Source of the DNA: RI-153 sp041391225
Lineage (GTDB): Bacteria; Chloroflexota; Anaerolineae; Caldilineales; Caldilineaceae
Reading direction: 5' to 3'
NCBI GenBank assembly: GCA_041391225.1
Contig: JAWKOL010000011.1
Coordinates: 1-64,000 of the forward strand
DNA length: 64,000 bases
Within the stretch, counting starts at the first letter, position 1; the number at the start of each line of letters is the position of its first letter. A program made the translations under genes and the position numbers. Under the pieces are notes generated by a model. It made no database searches. It was not told where the DNA came from and was given only the letters and a program-made list of their open reading frames with translations. This document shows positions 44,794 to 53,900 of the stretch, piece after piece.

Positions 44794-45876
44794 CTAAAAT
44801 AGATTTACGGTGTAGGCGAAGGCGGGCGCGAGGACAGGCGTAGGCGCGGGCGTGGGCAACGATTCCAACGTCGAATAGGACGGCAGGATCGTCACGTCGC
44901 CCTGGGTGGTGAGCGTCCACGCTGCGGACCAGCCGATCTGGTCTTCGGCCTGGATCACAAGCCAACTCAGATCCGCGGTACGCCCAACAGCCCAGTAGCT
45001 CTGCCCCTGGTAGATGTAGCCAAGCGAGTTGGCTTCGGTGGATGGGCCTGAACGCAGATGCACCGATGCGTAGATTGGCTCGGTGGCCAGCATGGGGACG
45101 GCGGTAGCGGCGGGGGTCGGCGTCTCGAAAGCGGCGGGATTGGCCTGTTGCGCCAGTTCAAAGAGCGCGGCAGCGGTGGCGGTGGCTTCGGCGGCGGCTT
45201 GTTGCTCATCCTGCCCGGGGAAAAGCATGGTGAAGACGATGGCCACCACCAGCCCGGCCACCACAAGAAAGGGCCAGCCGTCCCACAATTCGGGGATGTG
45301 GTAGCGGGTGGGCGTGTAGGGCTTCGGCTCGTAGACCGGTCTCTTCATGCGTGGGATAGGCGGCAGATCGGGCGGTGTATAGTTGTCGAATAGCTGGCCC
45401 AACAGCTTGCCATGACGCACGTCCACCGCCCACTCGCCTCGGATAGCATCGTAGCGGCGATCTTCTTCGGGAATGCCCTCTTCGATAGACTTGCGCACCG
45501 CGGCAAAGTCCGATGCCCACCCGATGCGGAAGCGGATCTCCTCTTCGTCGTGGTGCTGCTCCGACAGCCAGGCCCCGGCTTCCACCTGATGCCGCCGCGC
45601 CGCCAGGACAAGATCGAGGGCCTCGTCGATGTTGTCATCGGCCAACAAGGACGCGTCATAGCGCTCACGCAGCGCTGGATCACGCAGCACCGCGTAGGCT
45701 TCCTCGATGCGATCGAGCCGCGCATCCTCCACGGCCACGTCAACGCCGACGCGCCGCCGCTCCAAGTAGGACGCCGACTCGTATTGTCTTTTCAGCCGCC
45801 GGTACGCCGCCTCGATCACGCTCTGAGACGCTTCGTGGCGAATACCAAGGACTTGGTAGTGGGTGCGATCTTTCAT
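44794..45876 (-). CDS. J-like domain membrane protein with C-terminal SH3-like domain
   Basis: 360 residues from the ATG at 45876 (AAGGAAGGA upstream). Residues 5-75 follow the J-domain pattern (HYQVLGIRHEASQSVIEAAY, RIEEAYAVLRDPALRERYD) but the HPD tripeptide that stimulates Hsp70 is missing. One membrane helix spans about 201-219 (WPFLVVAGLVVAIVFTMLF). Outside it an Ala/Thr/Pro linker leads to a bacterial SH3-like domain (ASVHLRSGPSTEANSLGYIY), probably for peptidoglycan or surface binding. This combination is unusual. It lies head-to-tail after the KDG kinase, 10 bases from it. Confidence 0.82.
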   Translation of the reverse strand: MKDRTHYQVLGIRHEASQSVIEAAYRRLKRQYESASYLERRRVGVDVAVEDARLDRIEEAYAVLRDPALRERYDASLLADDNIDEALDLVLAARRHQVEAGAWLSEQHHDEEEIRFRIGWASDFAAVRKSIEEGIPEEDRRYDAIRGEWAVDVRHGKLLGQLFDNYTPPDLPPIPRMKRPVYEPKPYTPTRYHIPELWDGWPFLVVAGLVVAIVFTMLFPGQDEQQAAAEATATAAALFELAQQANPAAFETPTPAATAVPMLATEPIYASVHLRSGPSTEANSLGYIYQGQSYWAVGRTADLSWLVIQAEDQIGWSAAWTLTTQGDVTILPSYSTLESLPTPAPTPVLAPAFAYTVNLF

Positions 45877-45886
45877 TCCTTCCTTT

Positions 45887-46888
45887 TTATCTCTGCACCT
45901 GCGACGCGCCACTGCCCGCGCTCTTGATCAGCGCGGCAACTTCGCTGTGCTCAAACAGGGCCATGTCCCCGGGAATGCTGTACTTGAAGGCGGCGGCGGC
46001 GGTCCCCCACAACAAGGACTCGGAAAGCCACTGGTTGGGGTTTTCCGGGGCAAGGTAGCGGTAGAGGACGCCCGCGATGAAGGCGTCGCCGGCGCCGATG
46101 CGGCCCACGGTCCCCTGCACGGGGAAGACGGGCTGGCGGATGGGCGCTTTGCCCGGCTCGGCGGCGATGCAGCCTTCCCCGCCCAACGTCAGCACAATCG
46201 TGGCCTGCGGGAACATGGCCTGGAACTCGGCCAACGCCTGCTCCGGCGTGGCGTCTTCGGGGATCTTGTAGATCGTCTGTGCGTCGCGGATGGGAATGAA
46301 GAAGATGTCGGCGGCTTCGGCGAAGGGCTGGCAGCCTTCGCGACACGCTTCGGGCGCCCACAGTTTGGCGCGATAGTTAGGATCGAAACTGATCGTCCAG
46401 CCGGCGTCTTTGGCCAGGCGACAGGCGCGCTCGGCGGTGGCGGCGGCGTCGTTGCTGATGGCCACGGTGATACCCGTGAGGTGCAGGTGACGGGCCATGC
46501 CGGGCTGGAAGAGATCGTCGGGCAGGTCGGTGGGCTGCATGCGCGCCATGGCGGAGTTGGCGCGGTCGTAGATCACCGACGTGGGGCGCGAACCGTCGCC
46601 GAACTCGATGAAGAAGGTCCCCAGCCGCTCGTCCTCGGCCCAGACGACGTGGGAAACGTCGACGCCGTTGCCTTTGAGGATGCGCGACAGGCGTCGTCCT
46701 AGCGCGTTTTCGGGCAGGCGCGAGAGCCAGGCCACGTTCATCCCCAGCCGAGCCAGGCCCACGGCCATGTTCGACTCGGTGCCGCCGATTTCGATCTCAA
46801 AAAATGTGGTCTGCTCAATGCGCATTTGACCGGGCGGGGCGAGCCGCATCATGGTTTCGCCCAGGGTGACGACATCATACTGGCTCAT
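45887..46888 (-). CDS. kdgK: 2-keto-3-deoxygluconate kinase (PfkB family)
   Basis: Sugar kinase phosphorylating KDG to KDPG, 333 residues from the ATG at 46888 (AAGGAG upstream). It begins DVVTLGETMMRLAPPGQMRI and has the GGTESNMAVGLARLG substrate region and the PfkB signature GRIGAGDAFIAGVLY with the catalytic Asp. It overlaps the aldolase stop by four bases (ATGA), which supports KDG as substrate because KDPG is the aldolase substrate. Confidence 0.9.
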   Translation of the reverse strand: MSQYDVVTLGETMMRLAPPGQMRIEQTTFFEIEIGGTESNMAVGLARLGMNVAWLSRLPENALGRRLSRILKGNGVDVSHVVWAEDERLGTFFIEFGDGSRPTSVIYDRANSAMARMQPTDLPDDLFQPGMARHLHLTGITVAISNDAAATAERACRLAKDAGWTISFDPNYRAKLWAPEACREGCQPFAEAADIFFIPIRDAQTIYKIPEDATPEQALAEFQAMFPQATIVLTLGGEGCIAAEPGKAPIRQPVFPVQGTVGRIGAGDAFIAGVLYRYLAPENPNQWLSESLLWGTAAAAFKYSIPGDMALFEHSEVAALIKSAGSGASQVQR

Positions 46889-47541
46889 TTGGCGCTCCTT
46901 GCACGTTGTACGGTTTGGACAAATTCGGCGGCGCGGCGGGTGAGTTCGTCCCAATCCTTGGCGGCGATGACGGCTTTATCCACCAGGCTGCTGCCCGCGC
47001 CCACGGCCACGGCGCCGTTGCGGATGAATTCAGGCGCAGTCTGTAGATCGACGCCGCCGGTGGGCATCAGCTTCAGGTGCGGCAGCGGCGCGAGGACGTC
47101 CTTGAAGTAGCCGGGGCCAACGCTGTTGGCCGGGAAGACCTTGACCACCGACGCGCCCGCCACCCACGCCGTCTGGATTTCGGTGGGCGTCAGCGCGCCC
47201 GGCATCACCGGGATCGACTGACGCACACACGATTCGACGGTGGGCAGATCCAGCATGGGGGCCACGATGAACATGGCGCCGCGGTCGATGGCGTCCTGGG
47301 CCATTTGGGGATTGAGCACCGATCCCATGCCCAGGGCGGCGTCGCCGTTACGAAAAGCGGGCACGTTGTCCAGCAGCAGGGGCAGTGCGTCCAGCGCGCC
47401 GGGGCTGGTCATCGTCAATTCCACTGCGGTAACGCCGCCGGCCAGCAGCGCCTTCGCCATGTCCACCGCGGCGGAAAGGTCCGACAGGCGCACCACCGGC
47501 ACCACACCGCCGACTTCGATTATCTTCACCACATCGGGCAT
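46885..47541 (-). CDS. eda: KDPG aldolase (2-dehydro-3-deoxyphosphogluconate aldolase)
   Basis: Class I aldolase cleaving KDPG to pyruvate and glyceraldehyde-3-phosphate, 218 residues from the ATG at 47541. An ATG at 47586 adds 15 residues, and both starts have nearby GGAG. The active-site Glu is in AVELTMTSPG and the Schiff-base Lys in ASVVKVFPAN. LMPTGGVDLQ is the phosphate-binding strand. It forms a two-gene operon with kdgK for hexuronate or Entner-Doudoroff metabolism. Confidence 0.92.
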   Translation of the reverse strand: MPDVVKIIEVGGVVPVVRLSDLSAAVDMAKALLAGGVTAVELTMTSPGALDALPLLLDNVPAFRNGDAALGMGSVLNPQMAQDAIDRGAMFIVAPMLDLPTVESCVRQSIPVMPGALTPTEIQTAWVAGASVVKVFPANSVGPGYFKDVLAPLPHLKLMPTGGVDLQTAPEFIRNGAVAVGAGSSLVDKAVIAAKDWDELTRRAAEFVQTVQRARSAK

Positions 47542-47641
47542 GGGGATTGTCTCTCCTTTGAGAATGGGGGTGGGGTTGTCTAACATACTCCTCCGATTAT
47601 AGCCCGAAGGGGGCAGATTTCCAACGGCGCGGGGAGTGCAG

Positions 47642-47769
47642 GGTGTATTTCATTCTTGGGGCGAAAGTGCCGGGGACTTCACGATGGACGTGGCGATAAG
47701 AGCGAAAACCCCGTCTCGCTGCGGCGAAAAGTCCCCGGCACTTGGCCTGCCCCCAATTTGAAATGCACC
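47642..47769. repeat. Palindrome with AAGTGCCGGGGACTT core
   Basis: Perfect 15 bp arms are at 47665-47679 and 47729-47743. Outer arms GGTGTATTTCATTCTTGGGG and CCCCCAATTTGAAATGCACC are complementary but degenerate. It fills part of the gap between eda and the DUF2760 gene. Confidence 0.8.
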
Positions 47770-47789
47770 CGGGAGTGCAACGGTTCAGA

Positions 47790-47885
47790 AATAGAACGCG
47801 GATTGAGCGGATCAGGCGGATCAGAGCGGATTAAATCTGAAAAATCCGCCCAAATCTGCTCAATCCGCCCGATCCGCGTTCTATT
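47790..47885. repeat. GCGGAT-word palindrome, copy 4
   Basis: This 96-base element has four GCGGAT words on the left and matching words on the right, with AATAGAAC and GTTCTATT ends. It lies 50 bases upstream of the DUF2760 promoter. Confidence 0.9.
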
Positions 47886-47929
47886 CTTCACCCTCTACAC
47901 CTGAAATCTGGCCGGTTGATGGTATAATC

Positions 47930-47938
47930 TGGAATTAT
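47930..47938 (+). promoter_or_regulatory. Extended -10 promoter of the DUF2760 gene
   Basis: TGG TATAAT without a good -35, 41 bases before the ATG. The TGGTATA word is shared with the promoters at 28728, 32705 and 60932. Confidence 0.55.
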
Positions 47939-47978
47939 CTTGGACAGCATCTATGAAAATGACAATCAGGAGTGAAGT

Positions 47979-48671
47979 ATGAGTGAACAACAACGATCTT
48001 TTGCCACACGCACGCTGCTGACGGTGCTCGTTTTCAACGGGCTGCTCATCGGCGCGCTGTATGTGACCTTCGGCGACGGCATCCAAAGTGGGTTCCTCTT
48101 TGGGCTGGGGCTGCTGGCCACGGTGCTGCTGTGGCTGACGCTGGTGTCGGTGGGCAATCGCTTTGTGGCATCGGTGCAGCAGACAGCCCCGCCTGTCCCC
48201 GCGCCGGTGCGGGAGACGCCGCGCCCTGTCGCGCCCAAACCGGAGCCGAAGCCCGAACCCAAGCCTGTCCCCGCGCCGCCGCCGGCCCCACCGTCGGACG
48301 CCGCCGCCATTCAGATCCTCTCGATCTTGCAGCGCAAAGGACGTCTCATCGACTTCCTGCAAGAGAACCTGAGCGCCTACGATGACGCCCAGATCGGCGC
48401 GGCGGTGCGCAACATTCACGCCGAAAGCAAAGCCGCCCTGGCCGAACACGTGACCCTCGAACCCATCTACACCGACGCCGAAGGCAGCTCGGTGACAGTG
48501 CAGCCCGGCTTCGACGCCAACGCCGTGCGCCTCGTCGGCAACGTCACCGGGGAACCGCCCTTCCGCGGCACCCTTGTCCATCGCGGCTGGCGCGTCGCCA
48601 AAATCGACCTGCCCAAGCTGACGAGCGACAAGGAGAAGGTGATCGCGCCGGCGGAAGTGGAGATTGGATGA
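47979..48671 (+). CDS. DUF2760-domain membrane protein
   Basis: 230 residues. Two N-terminal helices (LLTVLVFNGLLIGALYVTF, FLFGLGLLATVLLWLTLVSV) are followed by a Pro/Lys/Glu linker, then a domain of about 130 residues with DAAAIQILSILQRKGRLIDF, DDAQIGAAVRNIH, LVGNVTGEPPFRGTLVHRGW. From memory this matches DUF2760, commonly encoded next to Hsp70-family genes, as here. AGGAG precedes the ATG. The function of the pair is unknown. It may be a membrane partner of the Hsp70-like ATPase. Confidence 0.85.
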   Translation: MSEQQRSFATRTLLTVLVFNGLLIGALYVTFGDGIQSGFLFGLGLLATVLLWLTLVSVGNRFVASVQQTAPPVPAPVRETPRPVAPKPEPKPEPKPVPAPPPAPPSDAAAIQILSILQRKGRLIDFLQENLSAYDDAQIGAAVRNIHAESKAALAEHVTLEPIYTDAEGSSVTVQPGFDANAVRLVGNVTGEPPFRGTLVHRGWRVAKIDLPKLTSDKEKVIAPAEVEIG

Positions 48672-48730
48672 CAAGGTGAGGGGTGACAAGGTGACAAGGT
48701 GATCGCTACATTGGCTTGTCGTCTTGAGGA

Positions 48731-48787
48731 GTGATGATGAGATGATGGGATGATGTTTACGCTATCATCCCATCATCTCATCATCAC
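48731..48787. repeat. Perfect 24 bp GATGATGG palindrome
   Basis: Arms 48731-48754 and 48764-48787 are perfect complements with a 9-base loop. It is preceded at 48673-48705 by GTGACAAGGTGAC words. It lies between the DUF2760 and Hsp70 genes. Confidence 0.88.
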
Positions 48788-48843
48788 GACTTGATAAACC
48801 AATTCACCAATCACACGTCAACACACTGTAAAGGAGTATCCCC

Positions 48844-50673
48844 TTGTCCGATCCCAAATACATCATCGGCATTGATCTGGGTACGACCCATTGCGTGGTG
48901 GCCTATACCGATGCCGTGGCGCCGGAGTTTGAAGAGCCGGCGGTGCAGTTGTTTTCGATTCCGCAGGTGGTGGCGCCCGGCGAAGTGAAGGCGCAACCGT
49001 TGTTGCCGTCGTTTTTGTTGTTGCCGGGGCCGCACGATGTACCCGAAGGGTCGCTGGCGCTGCCGTGGAACGCCGAGATCGACTACACGGTGGGCGAGTA
49101 CGCCCGCAACCGCGGCGCAGAACTGCCGGCGCGGCTGGTCTCTTCGGCCAAGTCGTGGCTCAGCCACCGCGGCGTAGACAGGACACAGCCGATCCTGCCC
49201 TTCGAGGCCCCGGCGGAGGCGCGGCGTGTCGCCGGTGGAGACGATGGCGCGCTACCTGCGTCATATCCGCGAGGGCTGGAACACGGAGATGGCGCAGGAC
49301 GATCCCGACGCACTCTTCCAGCACCAGGAGATCTACCTCACCGTCCCCGCCTCGTTCGACGCCGTGGCGCGCGAGTTGACGGTGCAGGCCGCGCAGCAGG
49401 CCGGTCTGCTCCACTTTACGCTGCTCGAAGAACCGCAGGCCGCCTTCTACGCCTGGCTCGAAGCGCAGAGCGAAGATTGGCGCAATGTCATCGGCGTGGG
49501 GATCGCATCCTCGTCTGCGATGTGGGCGGCGGCACCAGCGACTTCAGCCTGATCGAAGTGGTGGAAGAAGGCGGCAACCTCGATCTGCAACGTGTGGCCG
49601 TGGGCGATCACATCCTGCTCGGTGGCGACAACATGGACCTGACGCTGGCCTACGCCGTGCGCGCCAAGCTGGCGCAGCGCGGCACGCAGATCGACAACTG
49701 GCAATTCCGCGGCCTGTGGCACAGTTGCCGCAAAGCCAAGGAAAAGCTGCTCAGCAACCCCGATCTCGAATCCGAGCCGGTGATCGTCCTTGGTCGCGGA
49801 TCGTCGCTGATCGGCGGCACCATCCGCACCGAGTTGACCCGCGGCGAGATCGAATCGATCCTGCTGCAAGGCTTCTTCCCCATCGGCGGCGCGGACGAGT
49901 TCCCGCAGAAGAAGGCGCAGGTGGGTGTGCGCGAAATGGGCCTGCCCTACGAGTCGGACCCGGCGATCACACGTCACCTGGCCGCATTCCTCAGCCGGCA
50001 GGCGGGCAACAACCCACAGGGCTGGGGCGAAGAAGACAGCGGACGCCGCTACCCGTCGGCGGTGCTCTTCAACGGCGGCGTGATGAAGGCGTCGTCGCTG
50101 CGCGGACAGGTCCTCGACGCGCTGCGTACGTGGAGCGGCAACGCCGATCTGCGTGAACTCGCCGCCGTGGATCTCGATCTGGCGGTAGCGTTGGGCGCCG
50201 CCTACTACGGCCTCGCCCGCAAAGGACGCGGCATCCGCATCCGCGCGGGGACGGCGCGCAGCTACTACATCGGCATCGAAAGCGCTATGCCCGCCGTGCC
50301 CGGCATCCCCACCCCGATCAAGGCGCTCTGCGTTGTCCCCTTCGGCATGGAAGAGGGGACCGAGGCCGACATCCGCCGCCGTGAATTCGGGCTGGTGGTG
50401 GGTCAGCCCGCCATCTTCCCCTTCCTCGCCTCGAACACACGCAAACAGGACGTGGCCGGCGAAGAAGTGGAAGATTGGGGCGGCGAGATCGACGAAGTCA
50501 CCACCCTCGAAACCCACCTCGACGCCAGCGACGACGAAGCGGGCGGCACCATCATCCCCGTGTGGCTGCGCAGCCGTGTCACCGAAATCGGCACGCTGGA
50601 ACTCTGGTGCGTCTCCCGCGCCAACCCCGACCGCCAGTGGAAGTTGGAGTTCAACATCCGCGAGCAGGGGTAG
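48844..50673 (+). CDS. Hsp70-family (DnaK-like) ATPase (two frameshifts)
   Basis: 609 residues. TTG start with AAAGGAG 7 bases upstream. The nucleotide-binding phosphate 1 loop is GIDLGTTHCVVAYTD and phosphate 2 CDVGGGTSDFSLI, then VAVGDHILLGGDNMDLTLAY. The C-terminal half does not look like a DnaK peptide-binding domain. Between 49226 and 49500 the sequence is read in another frame (YLRHIREGWNTEMAQ to EDWRNVIGVG). A two-base loss near 49226 and a one-base loss near 49500 cancel out, so the stated frame stays open but 90 residues would be wrong. Probably assembly indels. Confidence 0.87.
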   Translation: MSDPKYIIGIDLGTTHCVVAYTDAVAPEFEEPAVQLFSIPQVVAPGEVKAQPLLPSFLLLPGPHDVPEGSLALPWNAEIDYTVGEYARNRGAELPARLVSSAKSWLSHRGVDRTQPILPFEAPAEARRVAGGDDGALPASYPRGLEHGDGAGRSRRTLPAPGDLPHRPRLVRRRGARVDGAGRAAGRSAPLYAARRTAGRLLRLARSAERRLAQCHRRGDRILVCDVGGGTSDFSLIEVVEEGGNLDLQRVAVGDHILLGGDNMDLTLAYAVRAKLAQRGTQIDNWQFRGLWHSCRKAKEKLLSNPDLESEPVIVLGRGSSLIGGTIRTELTRGEIESILLQGFFPIGGADEFPQKKAQVGVREMGLPYESDPAITRHLAAFLSRQAGNNPQGWGEEDSGRRYPSAVLFNGGVMKASSLRGQVLDALRTWSGNADLRELAAVDLDLAVALGAAYYGLARKGRGIRIRAGTARSYYIGIESAMPAVPGIPTPIKALCVVPFGMEEGTEADIRRREFGLVVGQPAIFPFLASNTRKQDVAGEEVEDWGGEIDEVTTLETHLDASDDEAGGTIIPVWLRSRVTEIGTLELWCVSRANPDRQWKLEFNIREQG

Positions 50674-50694
50674 AACGATCACAGAATAGAACGC

Positions 50695-50778
50695 GGATCG
50701 AGCAGATTGGGCGGATCGGGGCGGATTTTTCTGGAAAATCTGCTCAGATCCGCCCAATCCGCTCCATCCGCGTTCTGT
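50695..50778. repeat. GCGGAT-word palindrome, copy 5
   Basis: This 84-base element begins AATAGAACGCGGATCGAGC and ends CATCCGCGTTCTGT, 22 bases after the Hsp70 stop. The rest of the gap to 50972 shows no gene. Confidence 0.88.
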
Positions 50779-50972
50779 CCTCAATTTTCCTCATTGACGA
50801 CGCCGACAATTCGTGGTTGATTGGTGGTGTCGTTGCGTACGACTCTCTACGCAGTCTCTGCCTCGCACCTGTGCTACGTACTCTCATCGCTGCCCACACT
50901 TTTTGATTGCAGAGACAATCAATCTTGAAGGACTTGTTTGTCCACAATCTATCTTCCTAAGAGGCCACTCCT

Positions 50973-53900
50973 ATGTCGAAATCCTGGGCATTGATCGGTC
51001 TGTTTGTGCTACTTGCTGTGATTGGCGGCGCGACCGCCTTCGCGCTTGCCGGCGCTTCGCCGATCCTTGCCGGGTCGGCGGAGGCATTGGACGAGGACGG
51101 ACTGCCCCTGCCCGCAGACTTCGCCCAACGCTGGTGGCTTGAACGGCGCACCACCGTCATGCCCACGGCAATCTCGCCGCGGCGGGTGTCGGCGCAGACG
51201 CTGTATGTCGACATTAACGCAGCACCCGACGGCGACGGCTCGCAGGCGCACCCGTACAGATCGCTGTCCGCGGCGGCGTGGGAGGCATCCGTCACCGGTG
51301 CGTACGACGCCATCGCCGTCGCCCCCGGTGAATACCGCACCGATGTGGGGATACCTGCCGGTGTGCGCCTCTACGCCCAGGACAGCTACACCAACACCTT
51401 CATCATCGGCAAGCTCTATCTGGCCGATCAAACCCAGATCGAAAACTTCACGGTGCAGGTAATCGAAACGGTGAACGTCGGCGGTGACGAGATAGTCGTC
51501 GTGGGCAATTACTTCGAGGCTGCGACTGAAAATGCGAGCGTCACCTTGTCCACGCGCAATGGCTTCGTGGCGCTGAACCTGTTTGATCTGCCGGTGACAT
51601 TGAGCGGTTCGGCGGCGGTGATAGACAACGGCTTCGGCCAGGGTGGCCGCATCAATTACGGCGGCGAAGGGGACAATCTCTTCGAGGGCAACCTGATGCT
51701 GGGCGAGTGGACGCTGCACGAATCCGACGAACTGGACGCGCCGAAGTTGGTATTCGCCAACAATTGGCTGATCAACGCCGTGTTGCATCTTGAGCCGTAT
51801 CAGGGCGGACGGCGCACCATCACCGCGCTCAACAATCATTTCCTCAACGCCCAGGTGCACGAATCGCTCTACGTGCAGGCCGACAAGCTGGTGATGGAGA
51901 ACAACATCTTCGCCTACACCCAGGCTGCGCTCTACTTTTCTACGGGTGTGACGCCGGTACTGCGCAACAATCTCTTCTTCGGCAACGGCGTCAATCTGTG
52001 GTCGGCGGACAATCCCGTCGGCGTCAACGGCAACATCGAAGCCGATCCGCTCTTCGTCGATCTCGACAACGGTGACTTCCGCCTGAGCGCCCAAAGCCCG
52101 GCCATCGACATGGGTGGTTCCGTCCCCCTGGTGCGCGACTACAGGGGTGATCCGCGCCCTTGTGACGGCAACAACGACGGCACAGCCGCTTTCGACATCG
52201 GCGGCGACGAGTACAGCGCGGCCGGCGGCTGTATCGTCACCACGCCGACGCCGCTGCCGACGCGCATGCCGACGCCTACAAAACAGCCGCCTACAGACGA
52301 TGCCTTTCCAACCGACACCCCAACCAGCAGCATCCCCACCGAACCCCCACCGCCCACGAGGACACCGACTGTCACACCTACAGCGACGTGGACGCCAACT
52401 GCAACTGCTGCCGGTTGTCGTCAATTACTTTCGGAGACCAGTTTTGAATTCGATCAGGCGTGGACGTTTATCGGCGATACCAACAACACTGCCGTCCGCA
52501 CTACTGGCTGGGGTGCAACGACAGGCTTCTGGGCCGCACTGATCAGTCACAGCCAAATCGGCGCGCCTGCCTATGTCCAACAGCCTGTGCGCATTCCCGC
52601 CGGACAGTTGACGCTCGATCTTCGCTTCAGGCGCTTTGTACAGGAAGGTATCGACACGCACACCCCACATCGGGCCGAACTGGTGGACCCACAGAGTGGA
52701 GAGGTGGTCGCCGTCCTCTGGGAGACGCCTGCGGGCAGCACATACTGGCAGTCGGTGCAGATAAGCTTCACCTGGCCGCAAGAACAAGATCTGCTTCTTC
52801 GTTTTGGTGGCATCGGCGCTTTCAACAGCTACGTCACCACCGTCGTCGACGATGTGTTGCTCATCCACTGTGCGCCCAAGGGGCAGCCCACTGTAACCGC
52901 CACCGCGACGACGACGCCATTGGTCGCTGCCACGGCAACACCCACGCCGCAACAGCCCGGCTGCACCCAACTGCTCACCAATCCTGGCTACGATGAGGGC
53001 ATGATCGGCTGGCTGCTGGTGCATGACGACGCGTATGACTACGTGGGCTATGACATACACTTTCCAGCCTACGATCCGCAAAACCCAGTCGGCATTCGTA
53101 TGGCTTTCGTCACGACTTCACCGCCGGGTTCCGCCCTCTTCTTTGGACAGCCGTTACATCTGCCCGCGGGTGAGTTTGTCTTCGATCTGCACTGGCAGCG
53201 CCGTTTGGGCGAACCCAAGGGCGATGTGCCTGAGGTGCGCGCCGAGTTGGTCGATCCACAGACAGGGGAAGTCCTCGATGTCCTGTGGACAGCGCCGGAT
53301 CATGAGTCAAATTTCTACATCTGGGAAACGGCGCAGGTGACCTTCACCTGGCCCGCCGAAAAGGACGTGCTCTTGCGCATCGGCGGGCGCTCCATCGCAG
53401 GCGATACGCCGCTCTATCTCATGTTCGACGACATCCGCCTGAGCCACTGCGCAGACGGCCCCACGGTGACGCCGACACCGTACTACACGCCAACCGACAT
53501 GCCACTGTTCACGCCGACACCCACCGCCACACCCGAAAACTCATCGGCCGACTGCCCACAACTGCTGGTGAACGCTCTCTTCTGGCCAAACGAAGGCGGC
53601 TGGACGATGTTGGGGGACGCCAGTATGCAGAGCAGTCTCAGCTTCATCAGCGAACCGACGATTGGCGTTGTGTCCTTGCGCCCAGAGCAGCATGGGCTGG
53701 CGTCGGCGCTGGCGCAGACAATCGTCATTCCACCGGGCAGGGTGAACCTCTTCGTCAACACGAAAATCGAAACCGAGCGGCTGGCGTCGCCGTTGCAGAG
53801 CTTCCAAATTCAGGTGCGCAGTGGCGACGGCCAACAGGTGCTTTCGACACTAGCGACGCTCAACACAGCGCACAACTGGCAACTACACAGCTTCGACTTG

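Noticed and set aside
47679..47891. 70-residue frame with IERGLSG-like peptide reversed
   Set aside because: It is only the translated GCGGAT palindrome between genes, without a ribosome site.
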